A stretch of DNA of 64,000 nt from Kaistella chaponensis (GCF_900156725.1 NZ_FTOI01000003.1:186001-250000), one strand, 5' to 3'. Counted from the stretch's first letter, positions 54,595 to 63,381 are shown. Translations and numbers: made by a program. The notes: generated by a model from the letters alone, not told the origin.

Positions 54595-55083
54595 TTAATC
54601 TAATTTTTCAGGAATTTGTCCATCTATCCATTGTTCAGCTTGATCTAAAGCTCCTTCAAACGCTTTGGCCTCAAAGCTAATGATGTCCAAAAATGCAAAC
54701 ATTAAAATATGATAATTTTTATCATTAAGTTTTTTTGCAATTTCATCGTTCTCTTGAACTTTACTTAATATTCCTAAAATTTTTAGTTGAGCATTCTTTT
54801 TTAATAATTTATCATTTAATAACGAGGCAACCCATATTTTTTGTCCTTCTGGAAATTCTATTAGTAAATATGGTTTTTTATTATATGCCTTTTTTACTTC
54901 TAAAACTTTAGCATTGAACGCGTAGAATTATCCCTCAACTTGGTTTAATCTGTTAATTTTATTTAATGAGTCAAATTTATTTACAATCTCACCATCAATA
55001 TTTGTTGGATAAATTTCATTTTTCGATTGAGAATAAAAAAATGAATTAATTAGTAAAATGAAAATTATTAAAGTTTTATTCAC
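54595..55083 (-). pseudogene. Cassette gene B2: small exported protein interrupted by TAA
   Basis: From GTG 55083 the frame encodes a signal peptide (VNKTLIIFILLINSFFYSQ) and 32 more residues, then stops at TAA 54930-54928. The same frame continues without interruption for 110 codons (AFNAKVLEVKKAYNKKPYLLIEFPEG...QAEQWIDGQIPEKLD) to a second stop at 54597-54595. The total length is a multiple of three (163 codons), so a single base change can explain the break. Both halves look like genuine coding sequence. Product family unknown; like other cassette genes here it would be exported. Confidence 0.7.
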
Positions 55084-55116
55084 TTTTTTGTTTTTAAATG
55101 ATATCTGGGAATAGCT

Positions 55117-55254
55117 TGCCATTAACGGGAAACGTATTCGCGAAGAGCGGGCTACGTTCACTACTGTTTGTAAATATAACAAAAATTTCAATAAACCAAA
55201 AACGTTGTAAGGTTCTATTCAGACCCGCTTTTTGCGAATACGATGTTATGCGAC
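55117..55254 (-). repeat. attC-like site B1
   Basis: Minus-strand GTCGCATAAC (R''-like) is followed by ATCGTATTCGCAAAAAGCGGG-type sequence. The far end carries CCCGCTCTTCGCGAATACG before GTTAATGGCA. The arms CGTATTCGCAAAAAGCGGG and CCCGCTCTTCGCGAATACG pair at 17 of 19 positions. Same plan as site A2, with different bases in the paired arms. Confidence 0.72.
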
Positions 55255-55260
55255 GTTTTT

Positions 55261-55782
55261 TTAAATTACTATAGTGGCAAATTGAAAAAAAGTCAAGTTT
55301 GCATTTTTTAGATATTCAGTTAAATTTATAAAATCATTCTTACTTTGCAACTCAAAATAAAATTCGGAAGGATTTATACGATTTGTTAAAGGATTGTTTG
55401 TAAGTTTAGGTAATACCCAAACTCGAAATCTTCTAGTTTTAGGATTTAGTCCCTCAAATTTTAATTCCTCCAAGTGTAATATTTTGAATTCAGTCCCTAA
55501 ATAAAAATCCATTGGATTTATTAATTTTGATTTTAAAATTTCGATATATTTTTCTTCCAAAATTTCGGTAATGTTTACCTTAAATTTTATTCCGTCAACA
55601 ACATAAATTATTTGATTGTTTTTTTGTCTAACTTTTTTTACTTTTTTTTCAAATTTTCTTTCTTTATAGAATTTGTCAAAAAATTCGATAGCGTTTTTTT
55701 CACTGTCACTTGTTATATGAATTTGAGAAAACAAATTCAATGATAAAATTGTTAAAAATAATGTTAGGAGCGGTGTTTTCAT
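55261..55782 (-). CDS. Cassette gene B1: exported hypothetical protein, 173 aa
   Basis: Signal peptide MKTPLLTLFLTILSLNLFSQ, then a basic, lysine-rich segment (FDKFYKERKFEKKVKKVRQKNNQ) and a mixed alpha/beta body. No known family recognised. The in-frame upstream codons (MRVMRHF) come from the cassette opening and are probably not translated, so ATG 55782 is used. Its upstream sequence GTTATGCGACATTTTATG is identical to that of cassette gene 3 in locus A, although the proteins are unrelated beyond the signal peptide. Confidence 0.7.
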   Translation of the reverse strand: MKTPLLTLFLTILSLNLFSQIHITSDSEKNAIEFFDKFYKERKFEKKVKKVRQKNNQIIYVVDGIKFKVNITEILEEKYIEILKSKLINPMDFYLGTEFKILHLEELKFEGLNPKTRRFRVWVLPKLTNNPLTNRINPSEFYFELQSKNDFINLTEYLKNANLTFFQFATIVI

Positions 55783-55803
55783 AAAATGTCGCATAACTCT
55801 CAA

Positions 55804-56157
55804 TTATCAGTAATTGTTTTGCAGGTATCTGTAAATCAATAGGTTTTGCTTACTTTATTTTTTGAAGTACAACATAAGTACAACTTTTTAGACCCTTTTT
55901 ATTTTACAAATATCTACCGCATAAAAATAGCTAACTGTAGGCATTGGAACGCTATACTTTTTCTGTTTTTTACCCTTGCTTCTTCCTCCGATTTCTCAAA
56001 CTAATTGCTGTTCTGAATTTTGAAAATGAGTGCTTTCGGTGCGATAGCACCGCATTGCATTACATTGTACAATCTTGTGTATTGCTCATAAAATGAGATA
56101 GATAGAACTTTGTAATAGCTATAGCAAAGCATTTATTAACTCTTAAATTTTAAAACA
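55804..56157. other. Non-coding junction between cassette locus B and the accessory region
   Basis: No supported gene. It contains two near-direct copies of AAGTACAA (around 55864-55884), and just before the 267-aa gene a promoter-like pair: TTG, 20 bases, GAACTTTG (near 56084-56115). A GGTGCGATAGCACC hairpin lies at about 56038-56051. It may hold the boundary of an integrated element, but no attachment duplication can be shown from this window alone. Confidence 0.4.
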
Positions 56158-56961
56158 ATGGCAAGACAAAAAGGACTTATGAAGTACGTTGGCACTATCG
56201 GCGATGTGCGACACTTCAAGATAAAAGGTCAACAAGGATTTTTCGCCGGAATGGTTGGCGGACCAACCGCAGAACAGGTTAATTCCGCACCCGAATTTGA
56301 ACGTACTCGTGAAAATATGAACGAGTTTGGCGGATGTGCAAGAGCTGGAAAGTCTGTGAGAACAGCACTTTCGGCATTGATGTCAAAAATGGCAGATAGC
56401 CAAGTTACAGGTCGATTAACTTCTATAATGAAGAAAATCAATTTGGAAGACGGAACGGAAGCCAGAGGCTACCGTAAGGTCGAAATCTCGACCCAAAGAA
56501 ATTATTTACTGGGTTTTGAGTTCGATAAAAAGCTTTCCATTAATGGGGTTTTCAATGCTCCGTATGATGTAACCCATATCGCAGGTAGGGAAAGTGCAGA
56601 TTTTATCATAGCTCCGTTTAATCCAGCCGATTTGATTTCCGCTCCTTCAGGAACCACACATTTCCGATTGATTAACGCTTTGGCGGTGGTTGCCGATTTT
56701 GTGTACAACGCAACAACCGGAACTTACGACCCTGATGACATCGTAAACAATGAGCTGAGCATCGTTGAGTATTCGGATTATATCCCTTTGAATACCGCTT
56801 ATGCAGGCTCTACGTTAACCGCAACACTTCCGGGTGCTCCAACTTTGGGAGTGAATGTAACGGTTATTCAATGCATCGGGATTGAGTTTTTCCAAGAGGT
56901 TAACAGCAACTATTACGCTTTAAATTCCGGCAACTGTTTGCGAATTGAAGATGCGTTTTAA
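56158..56961 (+). CDS. Conserved accessory-element protein, 267 aa
   Basis: The N-terminal half (ARQKGLMKYVGTIGDVRHFKIKGQQGFFAGMVGGPT to KVEISTQRNYLLGFEFDKK) is basic and glycine-rich and resembles proteins seen next to integrative elements in flavobacteria, though I know no function. The C-terminal half is beta-rich with an EYSDYIPLNTAYAGSTLTATLPG-like sandwich. No signal peptide or membrane segment. G+C content is higher than in the cassette genes next door. It is the first gene of a same-strand cluster with DUF5675 and two membrane proteins, and has its own terminator. Confidence 0.7.
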   Translation: MARQKGLMKYVGTIGDVRHFKIKGQQGFFAGMVGGPTAEQVNSAPEFERTRENMNEFGGCARAGKSVRTALSALMSKMADSQVTGRLTSIMKKINLEDGTEARGYRKVEISTQRNYLLGFEFDKKLSINGVFNAPYDVTHIAGRESADFIIAPFNPADLISAPSGTTHFRLINALAVVADFVYNATTGTYDPDDIVNNELSIVEYSDYIPLNTAYAGSTLTATLPGAPTLGVNVTVIQCIGIEFFQEVNSNYYALNSGNCLRIEDAF

Positions 56962-56975
56962 GCCAACCCAATCTA

Positions 56976-57004
56976 AAGCCTTCTTCACAAGAGAAGGCTT
57001 TTTT
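56976..57004 (+). terminator. Terminator after the 267-aa gene
   Basis: AAAGCCTTCT and AGAGAAGGCTTT form a stem with a short loop followed by a T-run. Confidence 0.8.
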
Positions 57005-57029
57005 AATTAATTCCAAAAACGATTTTCAA

Positions 57030-57482
57030 ATGAAAGCAAAAATCATAAGAGTTGCCGAAGGCAAACAAAGCACATTGAGCCAGTTGTACATTGATGGTAT
57101 TTTTCAATGTTATTTGTTGGAAGACAAAATCAGAGCCATCAAAATACCAAAACAAACCGCAATTCCTGCAGGAAACTACACTTTAAGACTGAACATCTGG
57201 GGCGGAATGAATGCCGAGTATCGGCAGAAATTCCCGAAGCTTCACAAAGGAATGATTGAAATAAATGGCTTGCCGAATTTCAGTTTTGTGTACATCCACA
57301 TTGGGAACAATTTCAGACAAACCGCAGGTTGTCCGTTGTGTGGTTTCGGGTTCGATTTCATTGATGGCGATTACCAAATCGTAAGAAGTAAAGATGCTTA
57401 CCAAATGATTTATCCAAAGCTTTTGAGCATCGCTCAAGGAGCAGAAAATCACATCAGCATCGAGAATAATTTTCAATTTTAA
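57030..57482 (+). CDS. DUF5675 family protein
   Basis: 150 residues with the DUF5675 pattern: TLSQLYIDGIFQCYLLEDKIR (LEDxxR), KQTAIPAGNYTLRL, FVYIHIGNNFRQTAGCPLCGF (IHxGN...T.GCxL.G) and the final DAYQMIYPKL. The conserved His, Asn and Cys suggest an L,D-transpeptidase-like or peptidase-like fold, but activity is unproven. Such genes are common in prophages and integrative elements. It overlaps nothing and is followed by a membrane-coil protein after 12 bases. Confidence 0.85.
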   Translation: MKAKIIRVAEGKQSTLSQLYIDGIFQCYLLEDKIRAIKIPKQTAIPAGNYTLRLNIWGGMNAEYRQKFPKLHKGMIEINGLPNFSFVYIHIGNNFRQTAGCPLCGFGFDFIDGDYQIVRSKDAYQMIYPKLLSIAQGAENHISIENNFQF

Positions 57483-57494
57483 AACCCCGTAACA

Positions 57495-57758
57495 ATGGAA
57501 AATGCAATCACATTAAACATCGTGTTCGGCTCTTTGATTAGTATGCTATTGGCGATTGTTGCCTACTTCATTAAACAACTTCATTCCGATTTTAAGAATA
57601 TGGAAAAGGATTTAACCGAAGTAAAAACGATGGCTTTGCTCATCAAAACAGAGTTCAAAAGCAGTTATAGTATGCTCAATCAAAAAGTAGATTATCTGGA
57701 ACACCGCGTAAACATTATTGAACAAAACAATTTAAAACATTCAGGCAATGAAAAATAA
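57495..57758 (+). CDS. Small membrane-anchored coiled-coil protein, 87 aa
   Basis: One N-terminal membrane segment (LNIVFGSLISMLLAIVAYFI) is followed by a long coiled coil (KQLHSDFKNMEKDLTEVKTMALLIKTEFKSSYSMLNQKVDYLEHRVNIIEQN). This shape recalls phage spanin or holin accessory proteins. It lies after DUF5675 and overlaps the next gene by 11 bases, which implies translational coupling. No family name can be given. Confidence 0.7.
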   Translation: MENAITLNIVFGSLISMLLAIVAYFIKQLHSDFKNMEKDLTEVKTMALLIKTEFKSSYSMLNQKVDYLEHRVNIIEQNNLKHSGNEK

Positions 57759-58020
57759 TAATTTAAACTTAGTAGAGCGTGTAAAAGCTCCAACGCCAAA
57801 ATGGTTCAAAATCGTTAGAGCCATCGGCATCACATTGACCGCCGTAGGCGGTGCAATCTTAACCGCTCCGGTGGCTATTCCTGCCACGATTGTAACCGTT
57901 GCAGGGTATTTGGCATTGGGTGGAACCATCGCCACGGCAGTTGCTCAAACCGCTATCCAAGCGGAAGAAAGCAACGATGCCGAAAGTAAAGATGAAACAA
58001 AAAAAGCTGAAAAGCCTTAG
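57748..58020 (+). CDS. Small membrane protein, 90 aa
   Basis: Two closely spaced hydrophobic segments (FKIVRAIGITLTAVGGAILTAPVAIPATIVTVAGYLALGGTIATAVAQT) and a charged tail ending in DETKKAEKP. This is holin-like in size and layout. It overlaps the 3' end of the coiled-coil gene by 11 bases and is the last gene of the cluster, closed by the terminator at 58054-58082. The function is unknown; the pairing DUF5675, coil, holin-like suggests a lysis-type module. Confidence 0.65.
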   Translation: MKNNNLNLVERVKAPTPKWFKIVRAIGITLTAVGGAILTAPVAIPATIVTVAGYLALGGTIATAVAQTAIQAEESNDAESKDETKKAEKP

Positions 58021-58053
58021 TAGATAAGGGTTTTAGTAATGGTTAGTTTTTTT

Positions 58054-58082
58054 AATCCTGTCCTTTGGGCAGGATTTTTTAT
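58054..58082 (+). terminator. Terminator of the DUF5675 cluster
   Basis: AATCCTG-CC and GG-CAGGATT form a stem, followed by TTTTATTTT. Confidence 0.8.
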
Positions 58083-58207
58083 TTTCTGCACCCGCTTGCA
58101 GTATTTTTATAAAACGGTGCTTTTATATTGCCTTTATATGGCTGTCAAAGTGCTAATAACGGTAACTCAGTGGATATGGTAAACGCAAACGAAGGTAGCC
58201 CAAACGG

Positions 58208-58630
58208 CTACCTTTTTAAATGCCTTGAAATATAGATGCGTTTCAGTTCGGAAATTAAAAGGAGCTGTTCGTACATCGCTCTTTCGTTTTGCTCCAGTGC
58301 TTTGAACTTTTTTACATCTTGCTGATAGGCTTTTTGTTTTTCCTGTAGATGTGCCATTTGTTCAAAAACGAGATTTTTAAAATCGTTTATTCTGATGAAT
58401 GGAATAACAGAACCTACAAAGAATTGATGAAAAGATTTTGCTTTCCATAATCCAAACAATATGGTGCGGTACTGGTCTAATTCTTCCGTATTACGGCAGG
58501 AAATTACAAAGCAATTTGGGCAAGGTGTATCTAAAGGTTTTCCGCTGTTTAAACCTTTTGAAAGTGCATACAAATCAAATTCTGACTTTTGATTTTTTGG
58601 GCTATAGGTGTAGATTTTTGGAGTTTTCAT
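58208..58630 (-). CDS. DUF6943-like protein of integrative elements, 140 aa
   Basis: 140 residues starting MKTPKIYTYSPKNQKSEFDLYALSKGLNSGKPLDTPCPNCFVI. The conserved CPNCF pair, LFGLWKAKSFHQFFVGSVIPFIRINDFK and a C-terminal charged coil (LQEKQKAYQQDVKKFKALEQNER) match a family I know from Bacteroidota conjugative elements; the number DUF6943 is from memory. The start is placed at 58630, since the 62 codons upstream are low-complexity phenylalanine-rich read-through. It faces the plus-strand cluster, with a hairpin at 58192-58217 between them. Confidence 0.7.
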   Translation of the reverse strand: MKTPKIYTYSPKNQKSEFDLYALSKGLNSGKPLDTPCPNCFVISCRNTEELDQYRTILFGLWKAKSFHQFFVGSVIPFIRINDFKNLVFEQMAHLQEKQKAYQQDVKKFKALEQNERAMYEQLLLISELKRIYISRHLKR

Positions 58631-59919
58631 ACTATCTGCTTTAAAAATTTTGCTCCGCTCCGCTTCGATGAAATATTTTGAAAAGAAGAAAGAAAAAAAG
58701 GGAAAAAAAAGAAAAAAGAAAGCCGTTTTATAGGTGGCGTGGCTAAAAAAGCAAAAGGAAACGGAATAAGTCCCGAAGGGTGGCAAGGCAACGAAAAAAC
58801 TCGGCGAAGCCACCATAAATGCCTTGCCATTATGCCGTAGTCTTTTGCTTTTTTTTGAGCGTTGGGCTTGTGGAAGCCACCTAAATTTGCTTATTTTTTT
58901 TATTTATTGACCGGGTACTGATAACCAAATCTTCTTTTCATTTTCAGCTATCAATCAGGTTTCAATCGAAGAAATTTCTCTTCAGAAATGGTCAATCGGA
59001 AACGAAACTTTCTTGTGAAGCGTTGGCAATGGGGCAAACAACTCGCAGGGATAAAAAGGCATATCCAAAACTGTTAGCGGTGGGAAAAAGCAAGTGTATG
59101 CGTTTCGCAATACGCTTGCTGTGCGGTGCTGAGGCGGGTGCAAATCAAGCGAAGTGCAATGCAATGGAACTATGCTGTTTGCACCTGCCGGAAGCACTTG
59201 GGAAATAATAAACTTATGCCTTTTTATTCCTGCACCGCTGAAATGGGTGGTGGGGAGCGTGGAAAAAAGCGAGGGCAAGGCGTTGGGAAGAAAAAATACG
59301 GCTTCCGATACCCGAAAAATATCAGGGTTGGGATTGTGCGTTGGGATATTTTTTCGGGTAGCGGACTATGGCATTGGCTATTTTACATAATGTTATTATA
59401 GGACATTTTTGCGTTGGCGTAGTCGCCTACAAGCGTGGGGAAAATGTACTATAATGCCACATTATGTAACTTAGCTTCCACCGATTTGCATACTGGCATA
59501 AACGGAACGGTGGTGGTGGTTGGAGTGCAGTGCCTTTTTGCTTTGTTTTTTGGGTGTTGGGACAGCTCTTTGCCACCGCAGGAACGAGGATGGCAATGTG
59601 CTGTAGCGCGTTGGCAAAAACAACGCAAAAAGTATGACAGTTGCAAATCGGTGGCAATGCCATAGAAGACAGGCGAAGCGTTGGGCTTGTGCGGTTGGCG
59701 CCTGGCTTAAGCCGTATTTTTTCTTGGCGTGGGCAGAGCGTGGGATATTTTACAAGTCCTATAATAAGTCGTAGTAAGGATATGAGGAACTAAGCCATTA
59801 TCTCTTTAAACACAATAGCAGCTTATAACACAATAGTATTTGTGCATAAAACCAACTTGTATTATTTGTTATATTGTCATATTTTTATTAAGCAAAAAAA
59901 GTTACCTTTGCAGTAAGAA
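58631..59919. other. 1.3-kb structured non-coding region with iterated GCGTTGG
   Basis: No gene is supported: frames here are short, overlapping and of abnormal composition. The plus strand carries seven copies of GCGTTGG (58859, 59020, 59280, 59338, 59411, 59608, 59678) and several GCGTGG/GCGTGGGG variants (about 59246, 59434, 59728, 59739), with no inverse copies found. The core AGCGTTGGGCTTGTG is repeated at 58858 and 59677. It is also more GC-rich than the surroundings. This pattern fits a mobilisation, replication or regulatory region of an integrative element. Confidence 0.5.
59903..59910 (+). promoter_or_regulatory. TAnnTTTG promoter of the AAA ATPase gene
   Basis: TACCTTTG stands 9 bases before the ATG at 59920, so the transcript would be leaderless or nearly so. 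Confidence 0.6.
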
Positions 59920-60945
59920 ATGGCACAGTTAGATTACATAAAAGAGATAGCGAAATATGGTCTGGAAAACGACCAGGAACGTTTATTGTCTGTGCTGAAC
60001 GAATTAATTGAGCATTCAAAAAAAACAAAGAAACTCAATTTCGCCATTCAACTCCAATCCATTTTAAAAGATAGCTTAAGACTTCAAAAGTCAAATGGAT
60101 TAACAAAAGTTGGTTCAGAAACTCATCTTAATAGAATTGAAGACAAAGAGTTATCTGAACTTATTTTAGAGAAAATCACTTCTGATTATTCATTAGATAA
60201 TATCATTGCCAACGAAAAGATATATACTGAACTGAAGTTTTTTATTGAGGAACACCATAAGATAGAAATCTTACAACAGTTTGATTTACCAGTTTCTAAT
60301 AAATTGCTTTTGTACGGACCTTCGGGTTGCGGAAAAACTCTTGCTTCCTATGTTATTGCAGGCGAATTAGATAAAATGATGGTGGTTATTAATTTAGGAG
60401 CTATTGTTTCTTCTAAATTAGGCGAGACCAGTAAAAACCTATCTAAAATATTTAAAAAAGCAGCTACAGAAGATTGTATTATTTTTCTTGATGAATTTGA
60501 TAGTTTAGGTAAAGTAAGAGATTATAGCCAAGACCACGGCGAAATGAAACGTGTTGTTAATACAATACTCCAATTGTTTGATTACCTTCCTCAAACTAGC
60601 ATTGTTATCGCAGCAACAAATCAAAAAGATATGTTGGATGATGCTTTGTTAAGAAGATTTGATAACATCATTGGATTTGAATTGCCGAATGAAGCTGATA
60701 TTAAAAAGCTAATTGAATTAACATTGAAAAATGGCAATTTTAAATTCGATAATAAAGCTGCTGCTAACAGAATTATTAAACAATCTATTGGTTTATCTTA
60801 TTACAGCATTCAAAAAACCTTGATTACTGCTATCAAAAGAACATTATTTGCTTCTGCAGCACCTAAGAATATACTTTCCGCTCAAATCAATACGAGTATT
60901 TGGAAAACACTTGTTGAAACTGAAAAACATTCTTTAAACGTCTAA
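59920..60945 (+). CDS. AAA ATPase, partner of the subtilisin-like protease (IetA-like)
   Basis: 341 residues. An N-terminal helical domain (1-85) precedes a classical AAA core: Walker A GPSGCGKT (133-140), Walker B CIIFLDE (186-192), sensor-1 region IVIAATNQ and arginine fingers R245/R246 in DDALLRRFDN. It looks like the small AAA proteins (FtsH/katanin class) encoded next to S8 proteases. In the IetAS system, first described as a plasmid addiction module and later listed among anti-phage systems, the ATPase restrains or drives the protease. Here the two genes are convergent and overlap by 12 bases at their 3' ends. Confidence 0.85.
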   Translation: MAQLDYIKEIAKYGLENDQERLLSVLNELIEHSKKTKKLNFAIQLQSILKDSLRLQKSNGLTKVGSETHLNRIEDKELSELILEKITSDYSLDNIIANEKIYTELKFFIEEHHKIEILQQFDLPVSNKLLLYGPSGCGKTLASYVIAGELDKMMVVINLGAIVSSKLGETSKNLSKIFKKAATEDCIIFLDEFDSLGKVRDYSQDHGEMKRVVNTILQLFDYLPQTSIVIAATNQKDMLDDALLRRFDNIIGFELPNEADIKKLIELTLKNGNFKFDNKAAANRIIKQSIGLSYYSIQKTLITAIKRTLFASAAPKNILSAQINTSIWKTLVETEKHSLNV

Positions 60946-63381
60946 TTCATCAGCTTCAAGTCCTGCATCAATATCAAGTTCTTGTATTACCTCAAGTTGG
61001 TTTATTAATTGAATTTCATCGTACAATTTCCCTGAATTATTTTTGATTGTTTCCTCTATAGATAAAACTATTGAGAAAGGAAATTCTGTAGGATAATCTT
61101 CTGGTAAACCACCTACCACCTGTTCAGATAATTTAGCGTGAACAGCTAACTTGAAAGTATTTCCTTCATTATTCAAATCATCTACATTTACATTCAGAAA
61201 TATTTTTTGAGTATTAGAATACGGCAATGGCTTTGATACATACCTGCCATTTTCCGACCAAGATAATGTTGTTTTTAGTTTTGACTTCAGTTCTTCATCG
61301 GGCTTCATAATATCATCAGCAGAATGGTTTTTGAAGATACTAAATGCCATATGAATTGGATTATAGGACAGCTGATTATTTTTAATCGGCAAAAATTTGA
61401 AGCACATTGTAGCGGTAACTTTCAAGATGCCTCGTTTTTTACCCAAATCATCTTCAATTAAGTATTTCGGAAAATTGATAGGATAAATTCTAATATTGCC
61501 ATTTCCAATAACATCCTCCAATATCAACGTTGCAGAGTTCTCATCAGAATATAAACTTTTCAAATCGTCAACTAAACCGTTGCCAATTACTCTGTTTCTC
61601 AACTTTGATACGTCTGTTGCAAAAGGTATTAAGTTTAATGATGCTCCATTAATTATAAGTGCTTTTACACTTTCATTAGATAAAGCAGGATAATTTTTTA
61701 TAATTTTTGCTGCAAGATTAGCTGTTAAAGGAGCGGCGAAACTTGTACCCACTTCCTGCATAATACCAATCTCTGGTCGAGCCGATAATAATGTTAATGC
61801 AGGCTCGTCCATCCAATCTAAAGTATTAGCATTGTAATATCCCATATCGCCACCACTTTCAATTACATCGGGCTTGAAGTAGTTTTTATTTGTTTTCTTG
61901 GGATTGTAAATCACTGACAAATCAATATGCCCTTTTCTGGTGTAGAGTGTTGGAAATTCACGACCTGATGCGATGCCTAAAAATGCACCATCTTTTAAAT
62001 TATCAGCTGCTGCACCAATGGTAACATTGTTCATACTATCAGCAGGTGTTGATAGATTAGTATGGTCGCCGTGGAAATAAGACAAATCATAACTTGTATT
62101 TTCATTAATACAATTTTCATTGTTACCTGTACAAATAAAAATCAAGCTGTTTGTTTCGTAAGCGAATTTATCTAAGGAATAAGTATAATCAGAAAATGTT
62201 TCATTCTTATACATAAAGCTACTGTAGCAAGTTGTTAAGGTAAATAATCTGATTTCAGGATATTTAGCTTTGACATCATATAACATATTCAATAAATCAA
62301 TCTCTGAAATATAACCACTTCCATTATCACTTATTTTTATAGAAAGCAACCTTGCATCTGCCGTTACTTCATTTTCAAAATTATTTCTGTGATTAAGTCT
62401 TCCCAAAGCTACTAATCCGGCTACGGCTGTTCCGTGACCTAATCTATTTCTACCTGCCTGGTCAATTAAAGGACTTCCTGCAAGTGTAAAAGTTGTATCG
62501 TCGATAATTAATGGAGCTAAAGCAGTTTGTTGAGCAATACCAGTATCAATAATCCCAACAATTGGTAAATCATCGCCAGCATTTTGAATATCGAAACCAA
62601 ACTGACGTTGAACCGTATTAAATTCTCCTGGTCTAATTGTGGTAAATGCAGAACTTGTAACACTTTCAATTATATCAAAGTTTTGGATAATCTTTTGAAT
62701 TTGTTCGGGTGTTGGGTTTTGTAATTCAATTCTATCATTTTCGACATCGTGCTTATACACTATACCTGAGCTTTCAATATACACAATTAATGACTGTACG
62801 AGCTGTTGTTTTACCGCTTCGTCTAATGGTAAATCTATTAAGGATAAGTAAACAATTTCTCCAATATTTTCCAGTCTAACTTTCAGTATATCATTTGCTT
62901 TTAGCAATTTAAATCCTGAAATATATTTGACGTAGTTAGAGTATTTTACATTTTGATTGTTATCTAATGCGTGCAAAATAAAATTATTGACGTTTGTGAT
63001 AAAGGTTTGAAACTTATCACGGTCAACTACTGCAAATAATCCTTTTTTAGCAAAATCATAAAAGGCTGTTGCTTCTAAACCAAAATCATTATAATAATCC
63101 TGAAAATATTTATTGATAACAAATTGGTCTTGAAAAGCAATCTTTACATAATCTATATCATACGGAATATCTAAGGTAGTATCTTTCAGATTGTTTTTCT
63201 CTTCTACATCGGCAGTAAATCTCGTAATATCTGCTCTTAAAGATGTAGCCAGTCTAAAATAGTTTTTAGGTGCTGCGTCTTCATCGTCTTTATTACTATC
63301 AAAGCCATAATTATATTTGAAATCTTTGATTTCAGATAGTTGTTTTTCGCTTAAGAATTTAAGGTGAGATTTATTTGCCAT
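60934..63381 (-). CDS. Subtilisin-like S8 protease, partner of the AAA ATPase (IetS-like)
   Basis: 815 residues. About 270 N-terminal residues without a signal peptide form a helical regulatory region. The S8 catalytic domain follows, with D279 (GIIDTG), H316 (GHGTAVAG), the oxyanion N420 (CTGNN) and S547 (GTSFAAP). The last 200 residues are beta-rich. The intact triad and lack of a secretion signal indicate an intracellular protease, which fits a phage-triggered or addiction toxin. The IetS assignment rests on the pairing with an AAA ATPase and the domain plan. Stop overlaps the ATPase stop region by 12 bases. Confidence 0.85.
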   Translation of the reverse strand: MANKSHLKFLSEKQLSEIKDFKYNYGFDSNKDDEDAAPKNYFRLATSLRADITRFTADVEEKNNLKDTTLDIPYDIDYVKIAFQDQFVINKYFQDYYNDFGLEATAFYDFAKKGLFAVVDRDKFQTFITNVNNFILHALDNNQNVKYSNYVKYISGFKLLKANDILKVRLENIGEIVYLSLIDLPLDEAVKQQLVQSLIVYIESSGIVYKHDVENDRIELQNPTPEQIQKIIQNFDIIESVTSSAFTTIRPGEFNTVQRQFGFDIQNAGDDLPIVGIIDTGIAQQTALAPLIIDDTTFTLAGSPLIDQAGRNRLGHGTAVAGLVALGRLNHRNNFENEVTADARLLSIKISDNGSGYISEIDLLNMLYDVKAKYPEIRLFTLTTCYSSFMYKNETFSDYTYSLDKFAYETNSLIFICTGNNENCINENTSYDLSYFHGDHTNLSTPADSMNNVTIGAAADNLKDGAFLGIASGREFPTLYTRKGHIDLSVIYNPKKTNKNYFKPDVIESGGDMGYYNANTLDWMDEPALTLLSARPEIGIMQEVGTSFAAPLTANLAAKIIKNYPALSNESVKALIINGASLNLIPFATDVSKLRNRVIGNGLVDDLKSLYSDENSATLILEDVIGNGNIRIYPINFPKYLIEDDLGKKRGILKVTATMCFKFLPIKNNQLSYNPIHMAFSIFKNHSADDIMKPDEELKSKLKTTLSWSENGRYVSKPLPYSNTQKIFLNVNVDDLNNEGNTFKLAVHAKLSEQVVGGLPEDYPTEFPFSIVLSIEETIKNNSGKLYDEIQLINQLEVIQELDIDAGLEADELDV

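Larger units (their letters stand above)
54551..55797 (-). mobile_element. Integron-like cassette locus B (two cassettes, truncated end)
   Basis: Minus-strand copy of the cassette plan. Cassette B1 opens with GTTATGCGAC (55797-55788), encodes one exported protein, and closes with GTCGCATAAC (55254-55245), the exact complement. attC-like site B1 leads to the next opening, GTTAATGGCA (55126-55117). Cassette B2 holds a nonsense-broken gene and ends in only the left half of an attC-like site (54589-54551). The box there does not complement the B2 opening, so B2 is rearranged or truncated. No integrase is present. Confidence 0.7.

Noticed and set aside
58631-58816. Phenylalanine-rich N-terminal extension of the DUF6943-like protein
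   Set aside because: Low-complexity A/G-rich template on the opposite strand; the family-like sequence begins at the Met encoded at 58630.
59023-59665. Several 60-90-codon frames on both strands in the GC-richer region
   Set aside because: They overlap each other, are rich in Cys, Trp and Arg, lack start signals and follow the GCGTTGG repeats; consistent with non-coding DNA.
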